From the NCBI RefSeq assembly GCF_000732615.1, contig NZ_JPGL01000051.1:1-64000 (forward strand): a stretch of DNA of 64,000 nt, in the 5' to 3' direction. This document shows, piece by piece, positions 45,482 to 55,783 of this stretch. Origin of the DNA: Burkholderia paludis (lineage in GTDB: Bacteria; Pseudomonadota; Gammaproteobacteria; Burkholderiales; Burkholderiaceae). Made by a program: the position numbers and the translations under genes. How positions within the stretch are numbered: position 1 is the first letter of the stretch; each line of letters opens with the position of its first letter. Under the pieces are notes generated by a model. That model saw only the letters and a program-made list of their open reading frames with translations, searched no databases and had not been told where the DNA came from.

Positions 45482-46663
45482 ATGATCAACCTGCCCGGTG
45501 TGCAATTCATGCTCGGTGAGGACATCGAGATGCTGCGCGACGCCGTCGCGACGTTCGCGGCGAAGGAAATCACGCCGCGCGCGGCGGAGGTCGACCGGAC
45601 CGACCAGTTTCCGATGGATCTGTGGAAAAAATTCGGCGATCTCGGCGTGCTCGGCATGACGGTGGCCGAGGAATACGGCGGCGCGAACCTGGGCTACACC
45701 GCGCACATGGTCGCGATGGAAGAGATCTCGCGCGCGTCGGCGTCGATCGGCCTGTCGTACGGCGCGCACTCGAACCTGTGCGTGAACCAGATTCACCGCA
45801 ACGGCACCGACGCGCAAAAGCAGAAATACCTGCCGAAGCTCGTGTCGGGCGAACACATCGGCGCGCTCGCGATGAGCGAGCCGAATGCGGGTTCCGACGT
45901 CGTCAGCATGAAGCTGCGCGCCGACAAGCGCGGCGATCGCTACGTGCTGAACGGCACGAAGATGTGGATCACCAACGGCCCCGATTGCGACACGCTTGTC
46001 GTCTACGCGAAGACGGACATCGAAGCCGGCCCGCGCGGCATCACCGCGTTCATCGTCGAGAAGGGGATGAAGGGCTTCTCGGTCGCGCAGAAGCTCGACA
46101 AGCTCGGCATGCGCGGCTCGCATACGGGCGAGCTGGTGTTCCAGGATGTCGAAGTGCCGGAGGAAAACATCCTCGGCCAGCTCAACGGCGGCGTGAAGGT
46201 GCTGATGAGCGGGCTCGACTACGAGCGTGCGGTGCTGTCGGGCGGCCCGACGGGCATCATGGCCGCGTGCCTCGACGCGGTGGTGCCGTATATCCACGAC
46301 CGCAAGCAGTTCGGCCAGGCGATCGGCGAATTCCAGCTGATCCAGGGCAAGGTCGCCGACATGTACACCACGTTCCAGGCATGCCGCGCGTACCTGTACG
46401 CGGTCGGCCGCCACCTCGATTCGGCCGGCACCGACCACATCCGCCAGGTGCGCAAGGACTGCGCGGGCGTGATCCTCTACACAGCCGAGAAGGCGACGTG
46501 GATGGCCGGCGAGGCGATCCAGATCCTCGGCGGCAACGGCTACATCAACGAATACCCGGTCGGGCGCCTGTGGCGCGACGCGAAGCTGTACGAGATCGGC
46601 GCCGGCACGAGCGAGATCCGCCGGATGCTGATCGGCCGCGAGCTGTTCGCGGAAACGATGTAA
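45482..46663 (+). CDS. liuA: Isovaleryl-CoA dehydrogenase
   Basis: The 393-residue flavoenzyme converts isovaleryl-CoA to 3-methylcrotonyl-CoA in leucine breakdown. LGMTVAEEYGGANLGYTAH, ALAMSEPNAGSDVVSMK and KMWITNGPDCDTLVVYAKT (core WITNGPDCDTLVVYA) are acyl-CoA dehydrogenase motifs. The catalytic Glu is in GLDYERAVLSGGPTGI, which is the position specific to isovaleryl-CoA dehydrogenases. QILGGNGYINEYPVGRLWRD closes the chain. A GGAGACGGAGGAG ribosome site precedes ATG 45482. First gene of liuABCD. Confidence 0.96.
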   Translation: MINLPGVQFMLGEDIEMLRDAVATFAAKEITPRAAEVDRTDQFPMDLWKKFGDLGVLGMTVAEEYGGANLGYTAHMVAMEEISRASASIGLSYGAHSNLCVNQIHRNGTDAQKQKYLPKLVSGEHIGALAMSEPNAGSDVVSMKLRADKRGDRYVLNGTKMWITNGPDCDTLVVYAKTDIEAGPRGITAFIVEKGMKGFSVAQKLDKLGMRGSHTGELVFQDVEVPEENILGQLNGGVKVLMSGLDYERAVLSGGPTGIMAACLDAVVPYIHDRKQFGQAIGEFQLIQGKVADMYTTFQACRAYLYAVGRHLDSAGTDHIRQVRKDCAGVILYTAEKATWMAGEAIQILGGNGYINEYPVGRLWRDAKLYEIGAGTSEIRRMLIGRELFAETM

Positions 46664-46694
46664 CGCCCCACGTCACGCGAACGGAGCCCCGTCG

Positions 46695-48302
46695 ATGCCG
46701 ATCATCGAATCGAAACTGAACCCGCGCTCGGAAGACTTCCGCGCGAACGCCGCCGCGCTCGAGGCGGTCGTCGCCGATCTGCGCGCGAAGATCGAACAGC
46801 TCGCGCAGGGCGGCGGCCAGGCCGCGCGCGACAAGCATCTGTCGCGCGGCAAGCTGCTGCCGCGCGAGCGCATCGCGCAACTGCTTGATCCGGGCGCGCC
46901 GTTCCTCGAGTTCTCGCAGCTCGCGGCGAACGGCATGTACAACGACGACGCGCCGGGCGCGGGCGTCATTACCGGGATCGGCCGGATCGCCGGCCGCGAA
47001 TGCGTGATCGTGTGCAACGACGCGACGGTCAAGGGCGGCACCTACTACCCGATAACGGTCAAGAAGCACGTGCGCGCGCAGGAGATCGCCGCCGAAAACC
47101 GGCTGCCGTGCGTGTACCTCGTCGATTCGGGCGGCGCGAACCTGCCGAACCAGGACGACGTGTTTCCCGATCGCGATCACTTCGGCCGCATCTTCTTCAA
47201 CCAGGCGACGATGTCGGCGGCGGGGATCGCGCAGATCGCCGTCGTGATGGGCTCGTGCACGGCGGGCGGCGCATACGTGCCGGCGATGAGCGACGAGTCG
47301 ATCATCGTGAAGGACCAGGGCACGATTTTCCTCGGCGGTCCGCCGCTCGTGAAAGCCGCGACCGGCGAGGAAGTGAGCGCCGAGGATCTCGGCGGCGGCG
47401 ACGTGCATACGCGCCTGTCGGGTGTGGCCGACCATCTCGCGCAAAACGACGCGCATGCGCTGTCGATCGCGCGCAACATCGTCGATCACCTCGCGCCGAA
47501 GATCGCGTCGCCGGTGGCGCTGCGCGAGCCGAAGCCGCCGCGCTACGACGCCAAGAGCCTGTACGGCGTGATCCCGGTCGACACGCGCAAGCCGTTCGAC
47601 GTGCGCGAGGTGATCGCGCGGATCGTCGACGATTCCGAGTTCGACGAATTCAAGGCGCGCTACGGCACGACGCTCGTCACGGGCTTCGCGCACATCTGGG
47701 GCCACCCGGTCGGGATCGTCGCGAACAACGGCATCCTGTTCTCCGAATCGGCGGTGAAAGGCGCGCACTTCATCGAGCTGTGCTGCCAGCGCAAGATTCC
47801 GCTCGTGTTCCTGCAGAACATCACAGGCTTCATGGTCGGGCGCAAGTACGAGAACGAGGGCATCGCGCGGCACGGCGCGAAGATGGTGACGGCCGTGTCG
47901 AATGCGAAGGTGCCGAAGTTCACGGTGATCATCGGCGGGTCGTTCGGCGCCGGCAACTACGGGATGTGCGGCCGTGCCTTCGGCCCGCGCTTCCTGTGGA
48001 TGTGGCCGAACGCACGCATCTCGGTGATGGGCGGCGAACAGGCCGCGTCGGTGCTCGCGACGGTGCGCCGCGACGGCATCGAGGCGAAGGGCGGCGCGTG
48101 GTCGCCCGAAGAGGAGGACGCGTTCAAGCAGCCGATCCGCGATCAGTACGAGCGCCAGGGCCATCCGTACTACGCGAGCGCGCGGCTGTGGGACGACGGC
48201 GTGATCGACCCCGCGCAGACGCGCGACGTGCTCGGGCTCGGCCTCGCCGCGTCGATGAACGCGCCGATCGACGAGACGCGCTTCGGCGTGTTCCGCATGT
48301 AA
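46695..48302 (+). CDS. liuB: Methylcrotonyl-CoA carboxylase beta (carboxyltransferase) subunit
   Basis: The 535-residue product is a biotin-dependent carboxyltransferase: LPCVYLVDSGGANLPNQDDVFPD (core YLVDSGGANLPNQ), GSCTAGGAYVPAMSDES, and in the second half QNITGFMVGRKYENEGI with GGSFGAGNYGMCGRAF. These match MccB from leucine catabolism rather than the propionyl-CoA carboxylase beta subunit. It moves the carboxyl group from biotin to 3-methylcrotonyl-CoA, giving 3-methylglutaconyl-CoA. It lies 31 bp after liuA. Confidence 0.96.
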   Translation: MPIIESKLNPRSEDFRANAAALEAVVADLRAKIEQLAQGGGQAARDKHLSRGKLLPRERIAQLLDPGAPFLEFSQLAANGMYNDDAPGAGVITGIGRIAGRECVIVCNDATVKGGTYYPITVKKHVRAQEIAAENRLPCVYLVDSGGANLPNQDDVFPDRDHFGRIFFNQATMSAAGIAQIAVVMGSCTAGGAYVPAMSDESIIVKDQGTIFLGGPPLVKAATGEEVSAEDLGGGDVHTRLSGVADHLAQNDAHALSIARNIVDHLAPKIASPVALREPKPPRYDAKSLYGVIPVDTRKPFDVREVIARIVDDSEFDEFKARYGTTLVTGFAHIWGHPVGIVANNGILFSESAVKGAHFIELCCQRKIPLVFLQNITGFMVGRKYENEGIARHGAKMVTAVSNAKVPKFTVIIGGSFGAGNYGMCGRAFGPRFLWMWPNARISVMGGEQAASVLATVRRDGIEAKGGAWSPEEEDAFKQPIRDQYERQGHPYYASARLWDDGVIDPAQTRDVLGLGLAASMNAPIDETRFGVFRM

Positions 48303-48321
48303 CGGCCGGGAGAACTGACCG

Positions 48322-49107
48322 ATGCGATACGAAACGATCAAGGTAAGCGAAGCCGGCCGCGTGGCGACCGTCACGCTCGCGCGTCCCGACGTGCGCAACG
48401 CGTTCAACGAGACGACGATCGCGGAGCTGACCACCGCGTTCGAATGGCTCGACGCGCACGCAGGCGTGCGCGCGATCGTGCTCGCGGCGGAAGGCGTCGC
48501 GTTCTGCGCGGGCGCGGACCTGAACTGGATGAAGAAGATGGCCGGTTACTCGGACGACGAGAACCGCGCCGACGCGCGCAAGCTCGCGCGGATGCTCGAG
48601 GCGATCCATCGCTGCGGCAAGCCGGTGATCGCGCGCGTGCATGGCGATGCCTATGCGGGCGGGGTGGGCCTGGTGGCTGCGGCCGATATCGCGATTGCCG
48701 CCGACGGCGTGAAGTTCTGCCTGTCGGAAGCGCGGCTCGGGCTGATTCCCGCGACGATCGCGCCGTACGTGGTGCGCGCGATGGGCGAGCGCGCGGCGCG
48801 CCGCTACTTCACGACGGCCGAGGTGTTCGACAGCGCACGCGCGGCGTCGCTCGGCTTCATTCACGACGCGGTGCCGGCCGAGGCGCTCGACGACGCGGTG
48901 GCGAAACTGGCCGCGACGCTCGTCGCGAACGGCCCCGACGCGGTGCGCGCATGCAAGCGGCTCGTGGCCGACGTGGCCGGCCGCCCGCTCGACGCGACGC
49001 TGATCGAGCAGACCGCCGACTGGATCGCGCGCACCCGCGCCGGCGCGGAAGCGCGCGAAGGGATTGCGTCCTTCCTCGAAAAGCGCACGCCGTCGTGGCG
49101 TGATTGA
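48322..49107 (+). CDS. liuC: 3-Methylglutaconyl-CoA hydratase (enoyl-CoA hydratase family)
   Basis: The 261-residue crotonase-fold enzyme has VTLARPDVRNAFNETTIAEL (core RPDVRNAFNETTI), AFCAGADLNWMKKMAGYS in the oxyanion region, and GGVGLVAAADIAIA. FCLSEARLGLIPATIAPYVVRAMGE follows (core SEARLGLIPATIAPYV). The NWMKKM segment is characteristic of methylglutaconyl-CoA hydratase. It produces HMG-CoA. Its start lies 19 bp after liuB. Confidence 0.94.
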   Translation: MRYETIKVSEAGRVATVTLARPDVRNAFNETTIAELTTAFEWLDAHAGVRAIVLAAEGVAFCAGADLNWMKKMAGYSDDENRADARKLARMLEAIHRCGKPVIARVHGDAYAGGVGLVAAADIAIAADGVKFCLSEARLGLIPATIAPYVVRAMGERAARRYFTTAEVFDSARAASLGFIHDAVPAEALDDAVAKLAATLVANGPDAVRACKRLVADVAGRPLDATLIEQTADWIARTRAGAEAREGIASFLEKRTPSWRD

Positions 49108-49152
49108 TCGCGCAGATCGCGTGCCCCCCTCTTTCCGGACGACATCGAAGCC

Positions 49153-51150
<1,998 letters not shown>

Positions 51151-51173
51151 CCGACGTTCGCCAACGCGCCTGA

Positions 51174-51221
51174 CCGGCCCCGGATCGCCGCACGACCCGA
51201 CGTGCGGCGATCCGGGGCCGG
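51174..51221 (+). terminator. 21-bp perfect hairpin terminating the liu operon
   Basis: Bases 51174-51194 are exactly complementary to 51201-51221, with loop ACCCGA. The hairpin starts 23 bp after the liuD stop and is followed by CTGTTTCACC, a short T-run. It is the strongest hairpin I found in the window. Confidence 0.8.
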
Positions 51222-51801
51222 CTGTTTCACCGCGTCACGTGTTTCGGACGGCCGCGCCGGACCCGCGATGCGCATGTGCGTGAGCCCGTCGTTCCGCACG
51301 GATATCGTTCCTCGGACGGCCCGTCACGCCGATCCTCCCGCATGCCGAACCGGCGCCCGCGATACCAGGCCTGCCGCCGGAAGTGTCCGGTCATTCCCTG
51401 GACGCGCCGGGTTGCGGCGGCCTCCCATTCCCATCCCCTCTTTGTCTGCACGCCTCGATCGCCGGTGCGCGGCGAAGCGCAGGACGCCGATTGATTCTCC
51501 TCGATGAGTAATTTTTTGGGGAATTCCACGAAGGTAGATGATCGAGGCGGAATGAATGATTCTCCCCCCTTTAAAAATTAAAATTTTCGTCAAAGAAATT
51601 TCATTGAATGTAAATTAACTATCCGGACCACTTTGAAGAATTTCGGTTGGGTGTATGTTTCGCCATGAAGATTTACACGCAACCAGTCATCTGAAAAATA
51701 GAAATTCAGGCGCCTTGAAACAGTGTGGACCTTCGTTTGCAGCGTTGGTCGTGTCTTTCGCATCGAGCCGGCGTCCGTTCAATTTTTTTGGAGACTTACC
51801 C
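51222..51801. promoter_or_regulatory. Gap before the microcin-like gene, right half AT-rich
   Basis: The left part (to about 51490) is ordinary GC-rich sequence with no credible gene. From about 51495 to 51800 the base composition drops sharply (long A/T runs at 51565-51600 and T7 near 51783-51789). This is the probable promoter region of the peptide gene, and it may be a sign of acquired DNA. No clear Fur box is seen. The ribosome site GGAG is at 51790-51793. Confidence 0.5.
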
Positions 51802-51990
51802 ATGCAGGAACTCAATCAACAGGAAATCCAGGCAGTCTCGGGCGGCACGTCGTGCCTTCCGGGCGGAGTCGCCCATTGCGTGACCCATGTCGTCGATTCG
51901 CGGCATGGCTGCAGGTCGGGCGCACCGTCGTCGGGCTGCTCGGGCAGCAACTCCGGCAACTCCGGTAACAGCACGGTTACGCAGAGCTGA
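51802..51990 (+). CDS. Microcin/bacteriocin-like double-glycine leader peptide precursor
   Basis: The 62-residue product begins with MQELNQQEIQAVSGG, a canonical double-glycine leader (compare MRTLTLNELDSVSGG of colicin V). Cleavage after GG at residue 15 would release a 47-residue core with four cysteines (core positions 3, 11, 22, 30), a His/Val-rich first half and a Gly/Ser/Asn-rich tail ending SGSNSGNSGNSTVTQS. GGAG at 51790-51793 gives good ribosome spacing, so ATG 51802 is preferred to ATG 51655. The linked exporter genes follow on the same strand. It is probably an antibacterial class II microcin, but a signalling peptide is possible. Confidence 0.82.
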   Translation: MQELNQQEIQAVSGGTSCLPGGVAHCVTHVVDSRHGCRSGAPSSGCSGSNSGNSGNSTVTQS

Positions 51991-52310
51991 TGCGGAACGC
52001 GAGGGCGGCAGTGACATGCTGCCGCCCTCGCGGCGCACAAGGAGGCGCGGCGGCGCGACCGGATGCCGTTGAAATTTCCGGACATGTCGGTAAAGCCGGA
52101 AAAATCGCCAAAACCTGCCAGCGTAATTTAAAGATCGCGGCGCTTGTGTGCGGTAGATGACAATAAATCGATTGGCGGCTGATTAAAATAAATTGCGCGG
52201 CATTGAGTCGGCAATTTCAAATGACGGGTTTCGGTTGAAGCCGCGTTTCGGTTTTTCCCGTTCGTGATGTTTTATAAATATTCAGACGAATTGCGTGTCG
52301 CGGGTTCTGC
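51991..52310. other. Gap between the peptide gene and the export genes
   Basis: This 320-bp stretch begins with the hairpin at 51999-52031 and continues into AT-richer sequence (52120-52280) that could contain a second promoter. A 22-codon ORF (52063-52131, MPLKFPDMSVKPEKSPKPAS...) is too short to call. I see no multi-helix immunity gene on either strand. Confidence 0.45.
51999..52031 (+). terminator. Perfect 13-bp hairpin after the peptide gene
   Basis: GCGAGGGCGGCAG (51999-52011) is exactly complementary to 52019-52031, with loop TGACATG. It starts 9 bp after the stop codon and has no T-run. It probably ends or dampens transcription, so that the peptide mRNA outnumbers the exporter mRNA, or protects the peptide mRNA 3' end. 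Confidence 0.65.
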
Positions 52311-53624
52311 ATGCCGCGTCGCATCGTTTCCACTCCTTTTATCGAGATCGGTGCCGTGACACCCCCGCCGTCGCTCTTTCGTTCGGAGGCCAGGCAGGCT
52401 CAGGAGGCGCGAAGCCTGGGCGAGATCCTGCTGATCCGACCGTTGTCGCTGACCGTGATGACGGCCGTCGCCGCATGCATGGGGGTGGCGGTGATCGTGC
52501 TGCTCGCATGCGGCACCTATACGCGCAGGACGACGGTCGACGGCCTGGTCGTTCCCGACGCGGGGCTCGTGAAGATCTATGCGCAGCAGCCGGGTCTCGT
52601 GTTGAGCAAGGCGGCGGTCGAAGGCGCGCGGGTCGCGCGCGGACAGGCGTTGTACACGATTTCGACCGATGTGCGCAGCGAGGGCGCCGGACCGACGCAG
52701 GCGGCGCTCATGACGCAGGCGCACGAGCGAAAGGCGTCGCTGCAGCATGAAATCGCGGCCACGCGCGAATTGCAGGGCGACGAGCGACGTACGTCGCAGG
52801 CGAAGGTCGACAGCTTGCGGGCCGATCTGGCCGGCATCGACGACCAGATCGCGGCTCAGCGCACGCGCGCGGCGATCGCGGCCGACGCGGCCACCCGCTA
52901 TGCAGGGCTTCTGGCCCAGGACTACGTGTCGAAGGATCAGGCGCAGCAGCGCGACGCCGACAGCCTCGATCAGCAATCGAAGCTTCGAAGTCTGCAGCGC
53001 GATCGCGCCGGTATCGTGCAGCAGCTCGCGGCCGCGACGAGCGATCTCGCCGGACTCCCGCTCAAGCAGCAGAACCAGCTCGCGCAGATCGACCGCAGCG
53101 TGATGGACGTCGATCAGTCGCTGATCGAAAGCGCAGCGAAAAGCACTCTGGTTGCGACCGCACCCGAGGCGGGCATCGCGACCGCGATGATCGCGCAACC
53201 CGGCCAGTTCGTCGATACGGAGCATCCGCTGGCCAGCATCGTGCCCGACGGCTCGCACTGGCAGGCGCAACTGTTCGTGTCGAGCGCCGCCATCGGATTT
53301 GTCCGGACCGGCGATCCGGTCCTGATTCGCTACCAGGCCTACCCGTATCAGAAATTCGGCCAGTACCGCGCGCATGTCCTGTCGATCGCACATGTCGCGT
53401 TGTCGGCGGCGGAACTGGCGGTCAGCGGATACCCGGCGGGCGCGGCCGCGGGGGCGCTCTACTACCGGGTCACCGTTGCCTTGCAGGACGAATCTGTCGT
53501 CGCGTACGGCAAGCGGCAGCCGTTGCAGGCCGGCATGGCGCTGCAGGCCGACATCCTTCAGGAACGCCGCCATCTGTACGAATGGGTGCTGGCGCCGCTT
53601 TACAGCCTGACCGGCAAACTCTGA
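52311..53624 (+). CDS. HlyD-family membrane fusion protein (CvaA/MchE-like)
   Basis: The 437-residue product has a 40-residue cytosolic start with FRSEARQAQEARSLGEILLI, one membrane segment (about residues 44-68, VMTAVAACMGVAVIVLLACG), and a periplasmic part. VDGLVVPDAGLVKIYAQQPG is the lipoyl-like half-motif, a long coiled coil runs about residues 135-260, and the second lipoyl and beta-barrel parts end in LQADILQERRHLYEWVLAPL. It links the ABC exporter to the outer-membrane channel. The ATG at 52311 precedes the exporter by a 12-bp gap. Confidence 0.92.
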   Translation: MPRRIVSTPFIEIGAVTPPPSLFRSEARQAQEARSLGEILLIRPLSLTVMTAVAACMGVAVIVLLACGTYTRRTTVDGLVVPDAGLVKIYAQQPGLVLSKAAVEGARVARGQALYTISTDVRSEGAGPTQAALMTQAHERKASLQHEIAATRELQGDERRTSQAKVDSLRADLAGIDDQIAAQRTRAAIAADAATRYAGLLAQDYVSKDQAQQRDADSLDQQSKLRSLQRDRAGIVQQLAAATSDLAGLPLKQQNQLAQIDRSVMDVDQSLIESAAKSTLVATAPEAGIATAMIAQPGQFVDTEHPLASIVPDGSHWQAQLFVSSAAIGFVRTGDPVLIRYQAYPYQKFGQYRAHVLSIAHVALSAAELAVSGYPAGAAAGALYYRVTVALQDESVVAYGKRQPLQAGMALQADILQERRHLYEWVLAPLYSLTGKL

Positions 53625-53635
53625 CCGGAACGTTC

Positions 53636-55783
53636 ATGTTCAATCTAGATCGCCTTGCTTTCGGCCATCAACACAAGCTGCCGATGGTGCTCCAGACGGA
53701 GGCCGCGGAGTGCGGGCTGGCATGTCTCGCGATGATCGCCGGGTATTACGGCCACCACATCGATCTGGCGGAGATGCGAAACCGCTATCGGGTCTCGCTC
53801 AAGGGGACCGGTCTCGCACGCGTGATCGAGATCGCGCATCAGATCGATCTCGGCACGCGGGCGCTCAAGCTGGATCTCGATCAGATCGGGAATCTGCGCG
53901 TGCCCTGCCTGCTCCACTGGAACTTCAACCATTTCGTCGTGCTCCAGCAGGTCGGCGCGCGGAGCGTGACGATTCACGACCCGGCCCTGGGAGTTCGACG
54001 ACTGTCGTTCGACGAGATGTCCCGCGCGTTCACCGGCGTTGCGCTGGAAGTCTGGCCGACCGGCGCGTTCGCGCCGCGCAAGGCGGCGCCGAACATCAGG
54101 CTGCGGTCGCTGCTCGGGCCGGTCACGGGCCTGACCCGTTCGTTGGGACAGGTGCTGGTGCTGTCCGCCGTGATCGAGATATTTGCGCTGGTGTCCCCGT
54201 TCTTTCTGCAATGGGTGATCGACGAGGTGATCGTCGGCGCGGACCGGGATCTGCTCACGTTGCTCGCACTCGGGTTCGGGTTGCTGATGCTGATGCAGCA
54301 GGCGACGCAGGCGCTTCGATCGTGGGCGATGATGTATCTTGGCACGACGCTCAACGTGCAGTGGCGTATCAACGTTTTCACGCACCTGCTCAATCTCCCG
54401 GTCGCGTATTTCGAGCGCCGCCGTCTCGGCGATGTCGTGTCGCGATTCGGATCGATCGACACGATCCAGCAGACGCTGACGACCTCGTTCCTGAGCGCCG
54501 TGCTCGACGGGATCATGACGGCGGTCACGTTGACGATGATGTTCGTCTACAGCTGGCGGCTCGCACTGATCGCCGTGGTCGTGATGACGCTCTATGCGGC
54601 GTTGCGCGGGTTCCTGTACCTGCCGCTGAAACGCGCCGCGGAAGACCAGATCACGCATGCGGCCAGACAGCAGGGCTATTTTCTCGAGACCGTGCGCGGG
54701 GTGAAGGCCGTCAAGCTGTTCAACCGCCAGAACGAGCGCCGGTCGAGCTGGCTCGCGCTGCTGGTCGACCAGGTCAACGCGGGACTGCACGTGCAGAAGC
54801 TGCAATTGCTGTTTCAGCAAGCCAACGGCCTGCTGTTCGGCGTCGAGGGCGTGCTGATCGTCTGGCTGGGTGCGCGGCTGGTTCTGGACGGTCATTTCAC
54901 GGTCGGGGCGCTGATGGCCTTCAATGCTTACAAGGGGCAGTTCGACGGTCGCGTCGGCAGCCTGATCGACAAATTCTTCGACGTGAAGATGCTGCAGCTG
55001 CAGGGCGAACGCCTGTCGGATATCGTGTTCGCCGAAGCGGAATCGGATGGCGTCCCGCGATACGTGCCGGGTGAAGCCGACGATCTCGACGCGAGCATCG
55101 AGGCGCGGGATATCGTGTTCCGATACGCGGACGGCGAGCCGGCGGTGCTCGACGGCCTGTCGCTCCGGATCGAGGCCGGCGAGTCCGTCGCGCTCGCCGG
55201 CCCGTCCGGCTGCGGCAAGACGACGCTGGTGAACCTGCTGCTCGGCATTGTCGAGCCGAGCGCCGGCTCGGTGCGCATCGGCGGCGTCGACATCGCGCAT
55301 CTGGGCAAGGAAAGACTGCGCTCGATGGTCGGCACGGTGTTGCAGGACGACGTGCTGTTCGCCGGCTCGATTGCCGACAACATCAGCTTCTTCGCACCGG
55401 ACGCCGATCCGGAGTGGATTCGCGAGTGCGCGCGCATGGCTGCCGTCCACGCCGACATCGCGGCGATGCCGATGGGTTACAACACCCTGGTGGGCGACAT
55501 GGGAACGGTGCTGTCCGGCGGGCAGCGGCAGCGTGTGCTGCTGGCCCGCGCGCTTTACAAGCGGCCGCGCATCCTGGTGCTGGACGAAGCGACGAGTCAC
55601 CTGGACGTCGATCGGGAGCAGCAGGTGAATACGGCGATCGGCATGTTGCGGATGACCCGCCTGATCGTCGCGCATCGTCAGGAGACGATCGCGTCCGCGT
55701 CGCGCGTGATCGTGATGGACGCCGGAAAGGTGGCACGTGACGGAGCAGCGGCAACCGCCGGGGGAGCCGCGCGTGTCGGCTGA
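53636..55783 (+). CDS. Peptidase-containing ABC exporter (CvaB-like, C39 family)
   Basis: The 715-residue product has three parts: an N-terminal C39 peptidase (MVLQTEAAECGLACLAMIA with catalytic C26, and LLHWNFNHFVVL with catalytic His followed by HDPALG Asp), a six-helix membrane domain (about 160-440), and an ATPase with Walker A GPSGCGKTT (K528), LSGGQRQR (626-633) and ILVLDEATSHLD. It should cut the leader after GG and pump the core peptide out. All catalytic residues are present. It overlaps the next gene by up to 47 bp. Confidence 0.95.
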   Translation: MFNLDRLAFGHQHKLPMVLQTEAAECGLACLAMIAGYYGHHIDLAEMRNRYRVSLKGTGLARVIEIAHQIDLGTRALKLDLDQIGNLRVPCLLHWNFNHFVVLQQVGARSVTIHDPALGVRRLSFDEMSRAFTGVALEVWPTGAFAPRKAAPNIRLRSLLGPVTGLTRSLGQVLVLSAVIEIFALVSPFFLQWVIDEVIVGADRDLLTLLALGFGLLMLMQQATQALRSWAMMYLGTTLNVQWRINVFTHLLNLPVAYFERRRLGDVVSRFGSIDTIQQTLTTSFLSAVLDGIMTAVTLTMMFVYSWRLALIAVVVMTLYAALRGFLYLPLKRAAEDQITHAARQQGYFLETVRGVKAVKLFNRQNERRSSWLALLVDQVNAGLHVQKLQLLFQQANGLLFGVEGVLIVWLGARLVLDGHFTVGALMAFNAYKGQFDGRVGSLIDKFFDVKMLQLQGERLSDIVFAEAESDGVPRYVPGEADDLDASIEARDIVFRYADGEPAVLDGLSLRIEAGESVALAGPSGCGKTTLVNLLLGIVEPSAGSVRIGGVDIAHLGKERLRSMVGTVLQDDVLFAGSIADNISFFAPDADPEWIRECARMAAVHADIAAMPMGYNTLVGDMGTVLSGGQRQRVLLARALYKRPRILVLDEATSHLDVDREQQVNTAIGMLRMTRLIVAHRQETIASASRVIVMDAGKVARDGAAATAGGAARVG

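Noticed and set aside
51655..51990. Longer start (ATG 51655) for the microcin-like precursor
   Set aside because: It would add 49 residues before a canonical double-glycine leader; GGAG at 51790 fits ATG 51802.
52063..52131. 22-codon ORF after the microcin-like gene as an immunity gene
   Set aside because: Too short, hydrophilic and without a membrane helix; its AAGGAGG is about 17 bp from the ATG.
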